A stretch of 13,554 nucleotides of DNA from an uncultured Oscillospiraceae bacterium (GTDB lineage: Bacteria > Bacillota > Clostridia > Oscillospirales > Acutalibacteraceae). A program made the position numbers and the translations under genes. The DNA is taken from contig CABSLJ010000059.1 in assembly GCA_902478455.1 (NCBI GenBank), positions 1-13,554 of the forward strand. Direction: 5' to 3'. Each line of letters starts with the position of its first letter. The first letter of the stretch is position 1. This document shows positions 6,411 through 12,879 of this stretch, one piece after another. The notes under the pieces are model-generated. The model was not told the DNA's origin, searched no databases, and saw only the letters and a program-made list of their open reading frames with translations.

Positions 6411-6439
6411 TTGAATCGGATTTAAAATAGTGCTATTAT
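6411..6439 (+). promoter_or_regulatory. Extended -10 promoter for the LURP-one-like gene
   Basis: TTGAAT (6411-6416), 17 bp, then TATTAT (6434-6439) with TGC directly before it (6431-6433). The in-frame ATG at 6438 lies inside this -10, so it cannot be the start codon of a transcript begun here. This supports the TTG start at 6510. Confidence 0.65.
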
Positions 6440-6509
6440 GGGAATACTAAACCGTATCGGCAGAAGAGATTTTCCCGGCGCATGCGCTTTGGAAAAGGAG
6501 GTGCGGGAA

Positions 6510-7004
6510 TTGAAGCTGTATCTTGCGCGGTCGTCGGCGGGAGAGCAATCCCGCTTCCTTGTTTACGATCATCTGGGCGCTTTGAGGCACCGGGTGGACG
6601 GTAAGATCACGGCTGGCGGAGGGGTGCTCTGCCTTGTGACGCCGGAGGGAAGGCAGGAAGCCCGCATCCGGCAGAAAAATATGTTGGCGTTTTCCTATTA
6701 TTCGGCGCTGTGTGCGGATGACTCGCGCGTCAGGCTGCTGCAGAGCGTGGTGCAGAATCGGCCGGTGTTCTATTTGAGGGGGGTCAACTGGTTTTTTCAT
6801 GGGGACGCGACCCCGCACAGCTTTGTCGTGATGGATGTGGACAAATCCACCGTGATGACTCTTCAAAAGACCTGGACCGCCTTTGGGGACGGCTGGGAGC
6901 TGTTCATCGCCGAACCGGCCGACGAACTCCGCTGCCTGTGTATTGCCGTCTGTGTGGAAAACGCCCTCTTTCTGGAGGGCGGAGCCGCCGTAGCTCTCTC
7001 TTAA
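6510..7004 (+). CDS. LURP-one-related (tubby-like fold) protein
   Basis: The 164-residue soluble protein has the strand pattern of LURP-one-related/YxjI-type proteins: an N-terminal MKLYL strand, a V-D-G-K turn (29-32), an R-I-R-Q-K strand (52-56), a mid-protein F-Y-L-R-G-V-N-W-F-F-H-G-D block (87-99), a K-T-W segment (120-122), and a final hydrophobic hairpin (141-154). This fold resembles the tubby C-terminal domain; the role of bacterial members is unknown. The start is most likely TTG 6510: AAAAGGAGG (6493-6501) sits 8 nt upstream and the homologous MKLY begins there. The ATG at 6438 lies within the promoter. The family call is by pattern. Confidence 0.6.
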   Translation: MKLYLARSSAGEQSRFLVYDHLGALRHRVDGKITAGGGVLCLVTPEGRQEARIRQKNMLAFSYYSALCADDSRVRLLQSVVQNRPVFYLRGVNWFFHGDATPHSFVVMDVDKSTVMTLQKTWTAFGDGWELFIAEPADELRCLCIAVCVENALFLEGGAAVALS

Positions 7005-7021
7005 CAGGCGGGGGAGCTTTT
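6992..7021 (+). terminator. Terminator overlapping the LURP-one-like stop codon
   Basis: AGCTCTCTC (6992-7000) pairs with GGGGGAGCT (7010-7018), including two G-U pairs, and TTTT ends at 7021. The loop contains the TAA at 7002-7004. Confidence 0.6.
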
Positions 7022-7116
7022 CCGTGTCCGCCCCGAAAAACGCGCGCCGTTTGGCGGGAAGGTCGGAAGATTCGGGAAGAATCGCGGTGTTTCGAGGCGT
7101 TTGGAGCTTTTGCTAC

Positions 7117-7145
7117 TTGGCTGCATCCCGATTCTGTGCTATAAT
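7117..7145 (+). promoter_or_regulatory. Extended -10 promoter for typA
   Basis: TTGGCT (7117-7122), 17 bp, then TATAAT (7140-7145) preceded by TGC (7137-7139). Transcription would begin near 7152, ruling out the in-frame GTG at 7154 in favour of the ATG at 7187. Confidence 0.75.
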
Positions 7146-7186
7146 AATTAATTGTGAAAATTTATTTAAAGAGGGATTTTGTCTGC

Positions 7187-9010
7187 ATGGAAGAAAGAAA
7201 AAATTTACGGAATATCGCGATTATCGCGCACGTCGACCACGGAAAGACCACTCTGGTCGATCAGCTCCTGCGGCAGAGCGGTATTTTCCGTTCCAATGAG
7301 GCGGTAGCCGAACGGGTGATGGATTCCGGCGACCTGGAGCGGGAGCGCGGCATCACCATTTTGTCCAAGAATACCGCCGTCATGTACAACGATATCAAGA
7401 TCAATATTGTGGATACCCCCGGCCACGCCGATTTCGGCGGAGAGGTCGAGCGCATTTTGATGATGGTCGACGGCGTCCTTCTGCTGGTGGACGCCTTTGA
7501 GGGCTGCATGCCGCAGACCCGCTTTGTGCTCAAAAAGGCGCTGAGTCTGGGCAAGAAGCCGGTGGTCGTGGTCAATAAGATTGACCGTCCGGGCGCGCGT
7601 CCGGCGGAAGTGGTCGACGAGGTGCTCGATCTCTTCATCGAGCTGGGCGCGGATGACGATCAGCTGGAATTTCCGGTCGTCTACGCCTCCGGGCGGGACG
7701 GCTACGCCACTGCCGACCCCAATGCGGAGGGGACCGATATGACTCCCCTCTTTGAGGCGATTGTCAACGAGGTCCCCGCGCCCAAGGGTGAGCTGGACGG
7801 TCCCCTGCAAATCCTCTTTTCCAACATCGACTATGACGATTACGTCGGCCGCATCGGCATCGGCCGCGTCGAGCGCGGCAGCGTCGCCACCGGGCAGAAC
7901 GTCGTGCTCTGCTGCCGGGACGGGGCCACCCGCAATGTGAAGGTTTCCCGTCTCTATCAGTTCGAGGGCCTGCGCAGGGTGGAGGTGCCCTCCGCTGCGC
8001 TGGGAGATATCGTCGCCGTTTCGGGCATCACCGACCTCAACATCGGGGAGACGGCCTGTTCTCCCGAATGCGTGGAACCGCTGCCCTTTGTTAAGATCGA
8101 CGAGCCCACCGTCTCCATGTTCTTCATGGTCAACAACAGTCCCTTTGCCGGACGAGAGGGCAAATACGTCACCTCCCGCAATATACGCGACCGCCTCTTC
8201 AAGGAGGTGGAGACCAACGTCGCCATGCGCGTGGAGGAGACCGACTCCGCGGATACCTTCAAGGTTTCCGGCCGCGGCGAGCTGCATCTGTCGATTTTGA
8301 TCGAGACCATGCGCCGGCAGAATTATGAGTTCCAGGTATCCCGCCCGCAGGTGATCTATAAGACCATCGACGGCAAGCAATGCGAGCCGATTGAGCTGCT
8401 GATGATCGAGGTGCCGGACGCCTATGTCGGCGCGGTCATGGAAAAACTCGGGTCGCGCAAGGCCGAGCTGCAAAATATGGGCACCCGCGAAACGGGCATC
8501 ACCCATCTCGAATTCAAAATTCCCGCGCGCGGCCTGATGGGGTACCGCCCGGAATTTCTGACCGATACCAACGGCAACGGCATTATGAACCATGTGTTCG
8601 ACGGCTACGAGCCCTATAAGGGAGACATCCAGCAGCGCGCGCAGGGTTCTCTGATCGCCCATGAGGCGGGGGATACAACGGCCTACGGCCTGTTCGGCGC
8701 GCAGGAGCGCGGCCGGCTCTTCCTCGGCGCGGGCGTGCCCGTGTACGAGGGGATGATCGTCGGCGCGAGTCCCAAGGCGGAGGATATCGTCGTCAACGTC
8801 TGCAAAAAGAAGCACATCACCAATATGCGCGCCGCAGGCTCGGACGAAGCCCTCAAGCTGACGCCGCCGAGCATTCTCAGTCTGGAGCAGGCGCTGGAAT
8901 TCATCACCGACGACGAACTCGTCGAGGTGACGCCCAAAAGCATCCGTCTGCGCAAGATGATTCTCAGCAAGGAGCAGCGGCTGAAAAAGGCCAGCCGCGC
9001 CAACGCCTGA
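7187..9010 (+). CDS. typA: Translational GTPase TypA/BipA
   Basis: The 607-residue protein has the usual TypA/BipA length. These EF-G-like GTPases bind the 70S ribosome, help large-subunit assembly, and matter under stress and cold. The G motifs are clear: AHVDHGKT (14-21), the effector loop RERGITI (52-58), DTPGH (76-80) and NKID (130-133). Domain II, the EF-G-like III and V domains, and the family-specific C-terminal domain follow, with conserved K-x-S-G-R-G-E-L-H-L and R-G-L-M-G-Y-R segments. The ribosome site AGAGGG is 11-12 nt from the ATG, rather distant, but the reading E-x-R-K-N-L-R-N-I-A-I-I-A-H matches TypA N-termini. The gene has its own promoter and a weak terminator, so it appears monocistronic. 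Confidence 0.97.
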   Translation: MEERKNLRNIAIIAHVDHGKTTLVDQLLRQSGIFRSNEAVAERVMDSGDLERERGITILSKNTAVMYNDIKINIVDTPGHADFGGEVERILMMVDGVLLLVDAFEGCMPQTRFVLKKALSLGKKPVVVVNKIDRPGARPAEVVDEVLDLFIELGADDDQLEFPVVYASGRDGYATADPNAEGTDMTPLFEAIVNEVPAPKGELDGPLQILFSNIDYDDYVGRIGIGRVERGSVATGQNVVLCCRDGATRNVKVSRLYQFEGLRRVEVPSAALGDIVAVSGITDLNIGETACSPECVEPLPFVKIDEPTVSMFFMVNNSPFAGREGKYVTSRNIRDRLFKEVETNVAMRVEETDSADTFKVSGRGELHLSILIETMRRQNYEFQVSRPQVIYKTIDGKQCEPIELLMIEVPDAYVGAVMEKLGSRKAELQNMGTRETGITHLEFKIPARGLMGYRPEFLTDTNGNGIMNHVFDGYEPYKGDIQQRAQGSLIAHEAGDTTAYGLFGAQERGRLFLGAGVPVYEGMIVGASPKAEDIVVNVCKKKHITNMRAAGSDEALKLTPPSILSLEQALEFITDDELVEVTPKSIRLRKMILSKEQRLKKASRANA

Positions 9011-9033
9011 TTCGTCCGCCGCGCCGCGGATTC

Positions 9034-9075
9034 AAAACCGCTTCGGCTGATTCTGCCCGGGCACAGCTCGGTTTT
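9034..9075 (+). terminator. Possible weak terminator after typA
   Basis: AAAACCG (9034-9040) pairs with CGGTTTT (9069-9075). A short CTG/CAG extension and a GCCCGGGC self-complementary centre are possible inside. The T run is only four bases and belongs to the stem, so read-through into the LysE-like gene is likely. Confidence 0.35.
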
Positions 9076-9174
9076 GCGCCGTACAGGCTGTGCGCGGTTT
9101 GAGAACCGGGGCGGAAATCTTTGTGTTTCCAAGCATACCGTTGCATTACCTGGCCGCAGGAAGGGGGAGCGCAC

Positions 9175-9819
9175 ATGCTGGATGTCCTGTTCAAAGCGTT
9201 TTTCGCCTTTTGGGAAGACTCGCTTTTCCCGGCGGCGCTGCTGCTCTTCGCGCTACAGGTCGCCCTGCTGCGCGCCTCCGGGGCGGGGTTCCGTCTGGTG
9301 GGGCCTCAGCTGCTGGGAGACGGTTTTGCCTTCCTGCTGCTTCTGCTCGGCTGTGAAGGGGTGTTCCAGCTCCTCGCCGTGCGTTTGCTGCTCTTTCTGG
9401 CGGGGGCGGGAGCGACCGCTTGGCTCGGCGTGGAATCGGTGCGCGCAGGCGTCCGGGATGAGGCGCAGATGTCCCTGAGCAGCTCCTCGGCGGCGGAGCG
9501 CGCCGCCAATCGAAAGTGCTTTTTGCTCGGCCTGCTGCTGCGCTTTACCATGTCCGCCAATTTTTACTGGTGGTCGGGCGCGGGGGCGGCCCAGCTCCAT
9601 CAGGCGCAGGAAAAAACAGGGACTTTCGGCATTGTGCTTTTCGCTTTGGGACTGTTGCTCGCCTGTTTTCTGGCGTATGGCGCCGCGGCGCTGCTTTCTC
9701 ACATGGCGCGCAGATGGATGAAGCCCTTTGCCTACCGCGTGCTGGCCTTTGCATGCGGCGGCTGCTATGGTCTGGCGGCCCTCTCTTATTTGGCCGGCGC
9801 TGCCCGTCTGATCTTTTAA
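9175..9819 (+). CDS. Divergent LysE/RhtB-like membrane transporter
   Basis: The 214-residue protein is very hydrophobic, with about six helices (roughly 17-33, 49-66, 68-88, 115-137, 152-174 and 185-205). The layout matches LysE-family amino-acid exporters: two three-helix halves, a polar linker (89-112), a fourth helix opening with F-L-L-G-L-L-L, and a final basic loop plus helix. It lacks the usual early G-x-x-x-P-G-P region and the N-P in the fourth helix, here S-A-N-F, so it is divergent and its substrate is unknown. The ATG at 9175 follows AGGAAGGGGGAG. The preceding in-frame TTG at 9121 has no ribosome site. No clear promoter precedes it, so it may be read from typA. Confidence 0.5.
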   Translation: MLDVLFKAFFAFWEDSLFPAALLLFALQVALLRASGAGFRLVGPQLLGDGFAFLLLLLGCEGVFQLLAVRLLLFLAGAGATAWLGVESVRAGVRDEAQMSLSSSSAAERAANRKCFLLGLLLRFTMSANFYWWSGAGAAQLHQAQEKTGTFGIVLFALGLLLACFLAYGAAALLSHMARRWMKPFAYRVLAFACGGCYGLAALSYLAGAARLIF

Positions 9820-9829
9820 TCCTCAAAAA

Positions 9830-9896
9830 GACGCACCTGTGCCTGTCTTCCCGCATACGATGGGACAGGATGTGGAGAAGCGTCCCGAAAGGGGAC
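9830..9896 (+). other. Mutually exclusive inverted repeats upstream of the exonuclease gene
   Basis: GACGC (9830-9834) can pair with GCGTC (9880-9884) around CCTGTC (9842-9847)/GACAGG (9864-9869). GTCCC (9882-9886) can instead pair with GGGAC (9892-9896), and the two folds share bases 9882-9884. No T run follows, so this is not a standard terminator. It may be a structured leader or chance. No good promoter is visible before the exonuclease gene. Confidence 0.25.
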
Positions 9897-9947
9897 AAGG
9901 CTGCTCCGCGTCAAGCGGGCAAACAATAATACAATGGGGATCATCCG

Positions 9948-10850
9948 ATGGAATATGTGATATTAGACCTCGAATGGAACGGAACATTCAGCAAAAAGCT
10001 CAAAGGCTTTTTCAATGAGATCATCGAGTTCGGCGCGGTCAGACTGGACCATACCCTCAAGCGGCTGGACTCCTTTTCCATGCTCGTCCGGCCGCAGATC
10101 GGCAAACGGATCAGCGGAAAGGTGAAGACGCTCACCAACATCAGCAACGAGGAGCTTGATCTGGGAGCCCCCTTCACGCAGGTGCTCAGCAAGTTCCGGC
10201 GTTTCCTCGGGGACGCCGTGCTGATGACCTGGGGCACCTCGGACATTCTCGCCCTCATGGAAAACAACCGCTATTACACCGGCAGCGACCGAATGCCCTT
10301 TTTGCGCCGGTATGTCGATCTGCAGAAGTACTGCGAGCGCAAGCTGTATTATGAGCCGGGCAAGCAGATGGGCCTGAGCACGGCGGCGCAGCTGCTGGGC
10401 ATTGACGAGGAAGGGGTGGAGCATCACAGGGCGCTGGAGGACAGCCTCCTTTCGGCCGAATGCCTGCGCAGACTGTACGATCCGCAGGCGTTGGAGGGCT
10501 TTATCCAGGACGCCGCCTGCGATGAGTTTTACCGCCGCATGAATTTTAAAACCATCATCCTGTGCGATCTGAATCATCCGCTGATCAGACGCGCGGACAT
10601 GAGCTTCAACTGCGACCTGTGCGGCCGTCGGGCCAGGCGGGTCAGCGAATGGGATTTAAAAAACAAAAGTTACCGCGCGCTTTTTCGGTGCGAGCATTGC
10701 CGGCATGAGTTCCGTGGCAGAATTCAATTCAAACTCAAGTATGGGGGCGTGGTCGTCAAAAAGAAAATCGCGCCCCTGCAGCAGGAGACGGAGGACCTGA
10801 CGGATGACGGACATCCCGGGGAAGACGGAGCCTGCAGCCAGGACGGCTGA
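9948..10850 (+). CDS. DEDDh 3'-5' exonuclease (DnaQ-like) with C-terminal zinc ribbon
   Basis: The 300-residue protein opens with the Exo I motif D7-L-E9, followed by Exo II with D99 in T-S-D-I and the Exo III H160-x4-D165 pair, giving the DEDDh set that binds two metal ions. The exonuclease domain covers about 1-178 and resembles the DnaQ/ERI-1-like (KapD) group acting on DNA or RNA ends. An added C-terminal domain has a four-cysteine zinc ribbon, C222-x2-C225 and C248-x2-C251, then a basic strand and acidic tail. GGGGA (9936-9940) lies 7 nt before the ATG. A strong terminator follows. The substrate is unknown; the ribbon suggests nucleic-acid or ribosome binding by inference. Confidence 0.85.
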   Translation: MEYVILDLEWNGTFSKKLKGFFNEIIEFGAVRLDHTLKRLDSFSMLVRPQIGKRISGKVKTLTNISNEELDLGAPFTQVLSKFRRFLGDAVLMTWGTSDILALMENNRYYTGSDRMPFLRRYVDLQKYCERKLYYEPGKQMGLSTAAQLLGIDEEGVEHHRALEDSLLSAECLRRLYDPQALEGFIQDAACDEFYRRMNFKTIILCDLNHPLIRRADMSFNCDLCGRRARRVSEWDLKNKSYRALFRCEHCRHEFRGRIQFKLKYGGVVVKKKIAPLQQETEDLTDDGHPGEDGACSQDG

Positions 10851-10856
10851 GCTGTC

Positions 10857-10886
10857 AAAAAGAGAAGGGATGCCTTCTCTTTTTTT
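10857..10886 (+). terminator. Strong Rho-independent terminator
   Basis: AAAAAGAGAAGG (10857-10868) pairs with CCTTCTCTTTTT (10873-10884) over a 4-nt loop, and the T run continues to 10886. It lies directly after the exonuclease stop. Confidence 0.92.
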
Positions 10887-10971
10887 GTAGTCGGAAGCCG
10901 TTTTGAAGAGACGCGAGGCGTTTTATCGCTTGCCTGATCGGTTCCGGCGCGCGGGGAAGTGGTTTTACGCC

Positions 10972-11000
10972 TTGGCGGCCGCCGATTTCTATGCTATACT
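10972..11000 (+). promoter_or_regulatory. Extended -10 promoter for the pgeF operon
   Basis: TTGGCG (10972-10977), 17 bp, then TATACT (10995-11000) preceded by TGC (10992-10994). Because the transcript begins near 11007, the in-frame ATG at 11003 cannot be the start of the downstream gene. Confidence 0.7.
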
Positions 11001-11029
11001 GAATGAGAATGAAAGCAGGAGGCCACAGC

Positions 11030-11872
11030 ATGAATTTTACCAGCGGCACAATGCGCCTGAGAGAAAACAAGGGTGTTTCTTTTTTGACCTTTCCCTTATT
11101 TGACGCGCTCCCTTTTGTAAACCACGCCTTCAGCACCCGCCTCGGCGGTGTGAGTACAGGTGAGTTTTCCTCCATGAACCTCGGCTTCGGCAGAGGGGAT
11201 CCGGAGGAGAACGTTCAGGAGAATTACCGTCGTTTCTGTGATGCGGCGGGCTTTTCGTATGAGAATCTGGTCGCCTCGGCGCAGGACCACCACACCGTCG
11301 TCCGCCGCGTGGGGGAGGAGGAGCGGGGAATCGGCATCTACCGCCCCAGAGACAGGGAAAGCGTCGACGGACTGGTCACCGATTGCCCGGGCATTGCCCT
11401 CGTCACCTATTATGCCGACTGTGTCCCGCTGTTTTTTGCCGATCCGGTCAAAAAGGCAGTCGGCCTGGCGCATGCGGGCTGGCGCGGCACGGCGGACCGC
11501 ATCGGCGGAGTGATGGTGCGGACCATGACGGAGGAATTCGGCAGCGACCCCGCCGACCTCTTCGCCGCGGTGGGCCCCTCCATCGGTCCGTCCTGCTATG
11601 AGGTGGATTTCCCCGTCGCCCAGCGATTCCTGGCGCTTGACGACCTGCGCCCGGAGGAGCTTGTTGAGCAACGAGGAAACGGAAAATATCATCTAAATCT
11701 GTGGGAGACCAACCGCCGGGTGCTTTTGAAGGCCGGAATTCCGCCGGAACACATCGCATTGGCCGGACTCTGCACCCGCTGTAACAGCGAGCTGCTTTTT
11801 TCCCACCGGGCGACCGGGGGAAAGCGCGGTTCGCTCGCCGCCATGATCTCCGTCCGGCGCGAAGGCAGGTGA
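11030..11872 (+). CDS. pgeF: Laccase-domain protein, peptidoglycan editing factor PgeF (YfiH/YlmD)
   Basis: The 280-residue protein belongs to the multicopper-polyphenol-oxidoreductase/laccase-domain family. E. coli PgeF keeps L-serine out of the peptide stem in place of L-alanine. The metal-site residues are present: H88 in Q-D-H-H-T, C131 in Y-A-D-C-V-P, and H148 in A-H-A-G-W-R-G. The closing C-x-R-C and S-H-R-x-x-G-G-K-R-G segment matches the family. AGGAGG (11017-11022) lies 7 nt before the ATG at 11030; the upstream ATG at 11003 lies too close to the promoter. The stop lies 5 nt before the next gene's ATG, so the pair is probably one operon. Confidence 0.93.
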   Translation: MNFTSGTMRLRENKGVSFLTFPLFDALPFVNHAFSTRLGGVSTGEFSSMNLGFGRGDPEENVQENYRRFCDAAGFSYENLVASAQDHHTVVRRVGEEERGIGIYRPRDRESVDGLVTDCPGIALVTYYADCVPLFFADPVKKAVGLAHAGWRGTADRIGGVMVRTMTEEFGSDPADLFAAVGPSIGPSCYEVDFPVAQRFLALDDLRPEELVEQRGNGKYHLNLWETNRRVLLKAGIPPEHIALAGLCTRCNSELLFSHRATGGKRGSLAAMISVRREGR

Positions 11873-11877
11873 AGCGG

Positions 11878-12798
11878 ATGCTTCCGGAAAGCGAGCGCTG
11901 CACCCTCTGCCCGCGCGCCTGCGGCGTCCGCCGCGGCCCGGAAAGCGGAGCGGGCTTTTGCGGGATGGGAACGTTGCCCGTTGTGGCGCGCGCCGCCCCT
12001 CACTTTTGGGAGGAACCCTGCATCAGCGGAAGCAGCGGCTCGGGCGCGGTTTTTTTCAGCGGCTGCACGCTGCGCTGCGTCTACTGCCAGAATTATGACA
12101 TCAGCGCCGGCGGCAGGGGAAAGAGAATCACCGTCGAACGGCTGGCGGAGATTTACCGCGAGCTTGAAGCCGTCGGCGTACATAACATCAACCTGGTAAA
12201 CCCCACCCATTTTGTCCCGGCCATTTTGGAGAGCTTTCAAATCTACCGCCCGAAGGTTCCTGTGGTCTATAATTCCAGCGGCTATGAGCGGTTAGACACG
12301 CTGCGCCGGCTGGAAGGCTGGGTGGACGTCTATTTGCCCGACCTCAAATATGCCTCCGCGGAGAAGGCGGGCCGCTATTCGGCTGCGCCCGACTATTTTG
12401 CGCATGCTTCGGCCGCCGTCGCCGAGATGGCGCGCCAGACCGGACCGGCCGTGTTCGACGGTGACGGCCTGCTGCGGCGCGGCACGGTGGTCCGCCATCT
12501 GATTCTGCCGGAAAACACCAACGATTCCATCCGCCTGCTTAAGTGGCTCGACGAACAGCTTTCCGACCGCGTGCTTGTGAGCCTTATGGGGCAGTATCTT
12601 CCCTGTGGGCGCGCGGCGGAATTTCCCGAGCTTGCCCGCAGAATCACCCGCCGCGAATACCGCAAGGTGGAGGATGTCCTCTGTCAACTGCGGCTGGACG
12701 GCTTTGTGCAGCAGCTTTCTTCGGCGCGAAAGGATTACATTCCCGCGTTTGATCTGGAAGGGGTGGAGCACCCCGGAACATCGGACGAAGAAGCTTGA
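11878..12798 (+). CDS. PflX-like radical SAM protein
   Basis: The 306-residue protein belongs to the radical SAM proteins related to pyruvate-formate-lyase activating enzyme, the PflX (COG1313) group. The [4Fe-4S]/SAM motif is C63-x3-C67-x2-C70. An N-terminal cysteine set, C8-x2-C11-x3-C15 with C28, is typical of the subgroup and may hold a second metal site. P-D-x-K-Y in the barrel and the later L-P-E-N-T-N-D-S segment also fit. I chose the ATG at 11878, which has AGGTGA (11867-11872) 5 nt upstream. The in-frame GTG at 11869 overlaps the pgeF stop and has no site. The substrate is unknown. It is co-transcribed with pgeF. Confidence 0.85.
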   Translation: MLPESERCTLCPRACGVRRGPESGAGFCGMGTLPVVARAAPHFWEEPCISGSSGSGAVFFSGCTLRCVYCQNYDISAGGRGKRITVERLAEIYRELEAVGVHNINLVNPTHFVPAILESFQIYRPKVPVVYNSSGYERLDTLRRLEGWVDVYLPDLKYASAEKAGRYSAAPDYFAHASAAVAEMARQTGPAVFDGDGLLRRGTVVRHLILPENTNDSIRLLKWLDEQLSDRVLVSLMGQYLPCGRAAEFPELARRITRREYRKVEDVLCQLRLDGFVQQLSSARKDYIPAFDLEGVEHPGTSDEEA

Positions 12799-12823
12799 CA
12801 AACAAAGATGAATTGCTTATTAT
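12795..12823 (+). promoter_or_regulatory. Consensus sigma-A promoter for the hemolysin III gene
   Basis: TTGACA (12795-12800), 17 bp, then TATTAT (12818-12823). The -35 overlaps the stop codon of the radical SAM gene (12796-12798), and no terminator lies between the two genes. The roughly 50-nt leader is much richer in A and T than its surroundings. Confidence 0.8.
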
Positions 12824-12879
12824 CATATCATCTAGTTTTAAATACGAGATAATTTTACCAAAAGGACCGGTGATGTTTC

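Noticed and set aside
7154..7186. GTG at 7154 as the typA start
   Set aside because: It is only 9 bases past the -10 element, so the mRNA would begin at or near it without a ribosome site. The ATG at 7187 matches known TypA N-termini.
7205..8815. 536-codon open frame on the - strand opposite typA
   Set aside because: It mirrors typA codons, and no homology-like motif or start signal supports it.
10903..11103. 66-codon + frame between the exonuclease and pgeF
   Set aside because: It has no ribosome site, spans the pgeF promoter and start, and overlaps pgeF in another frame.
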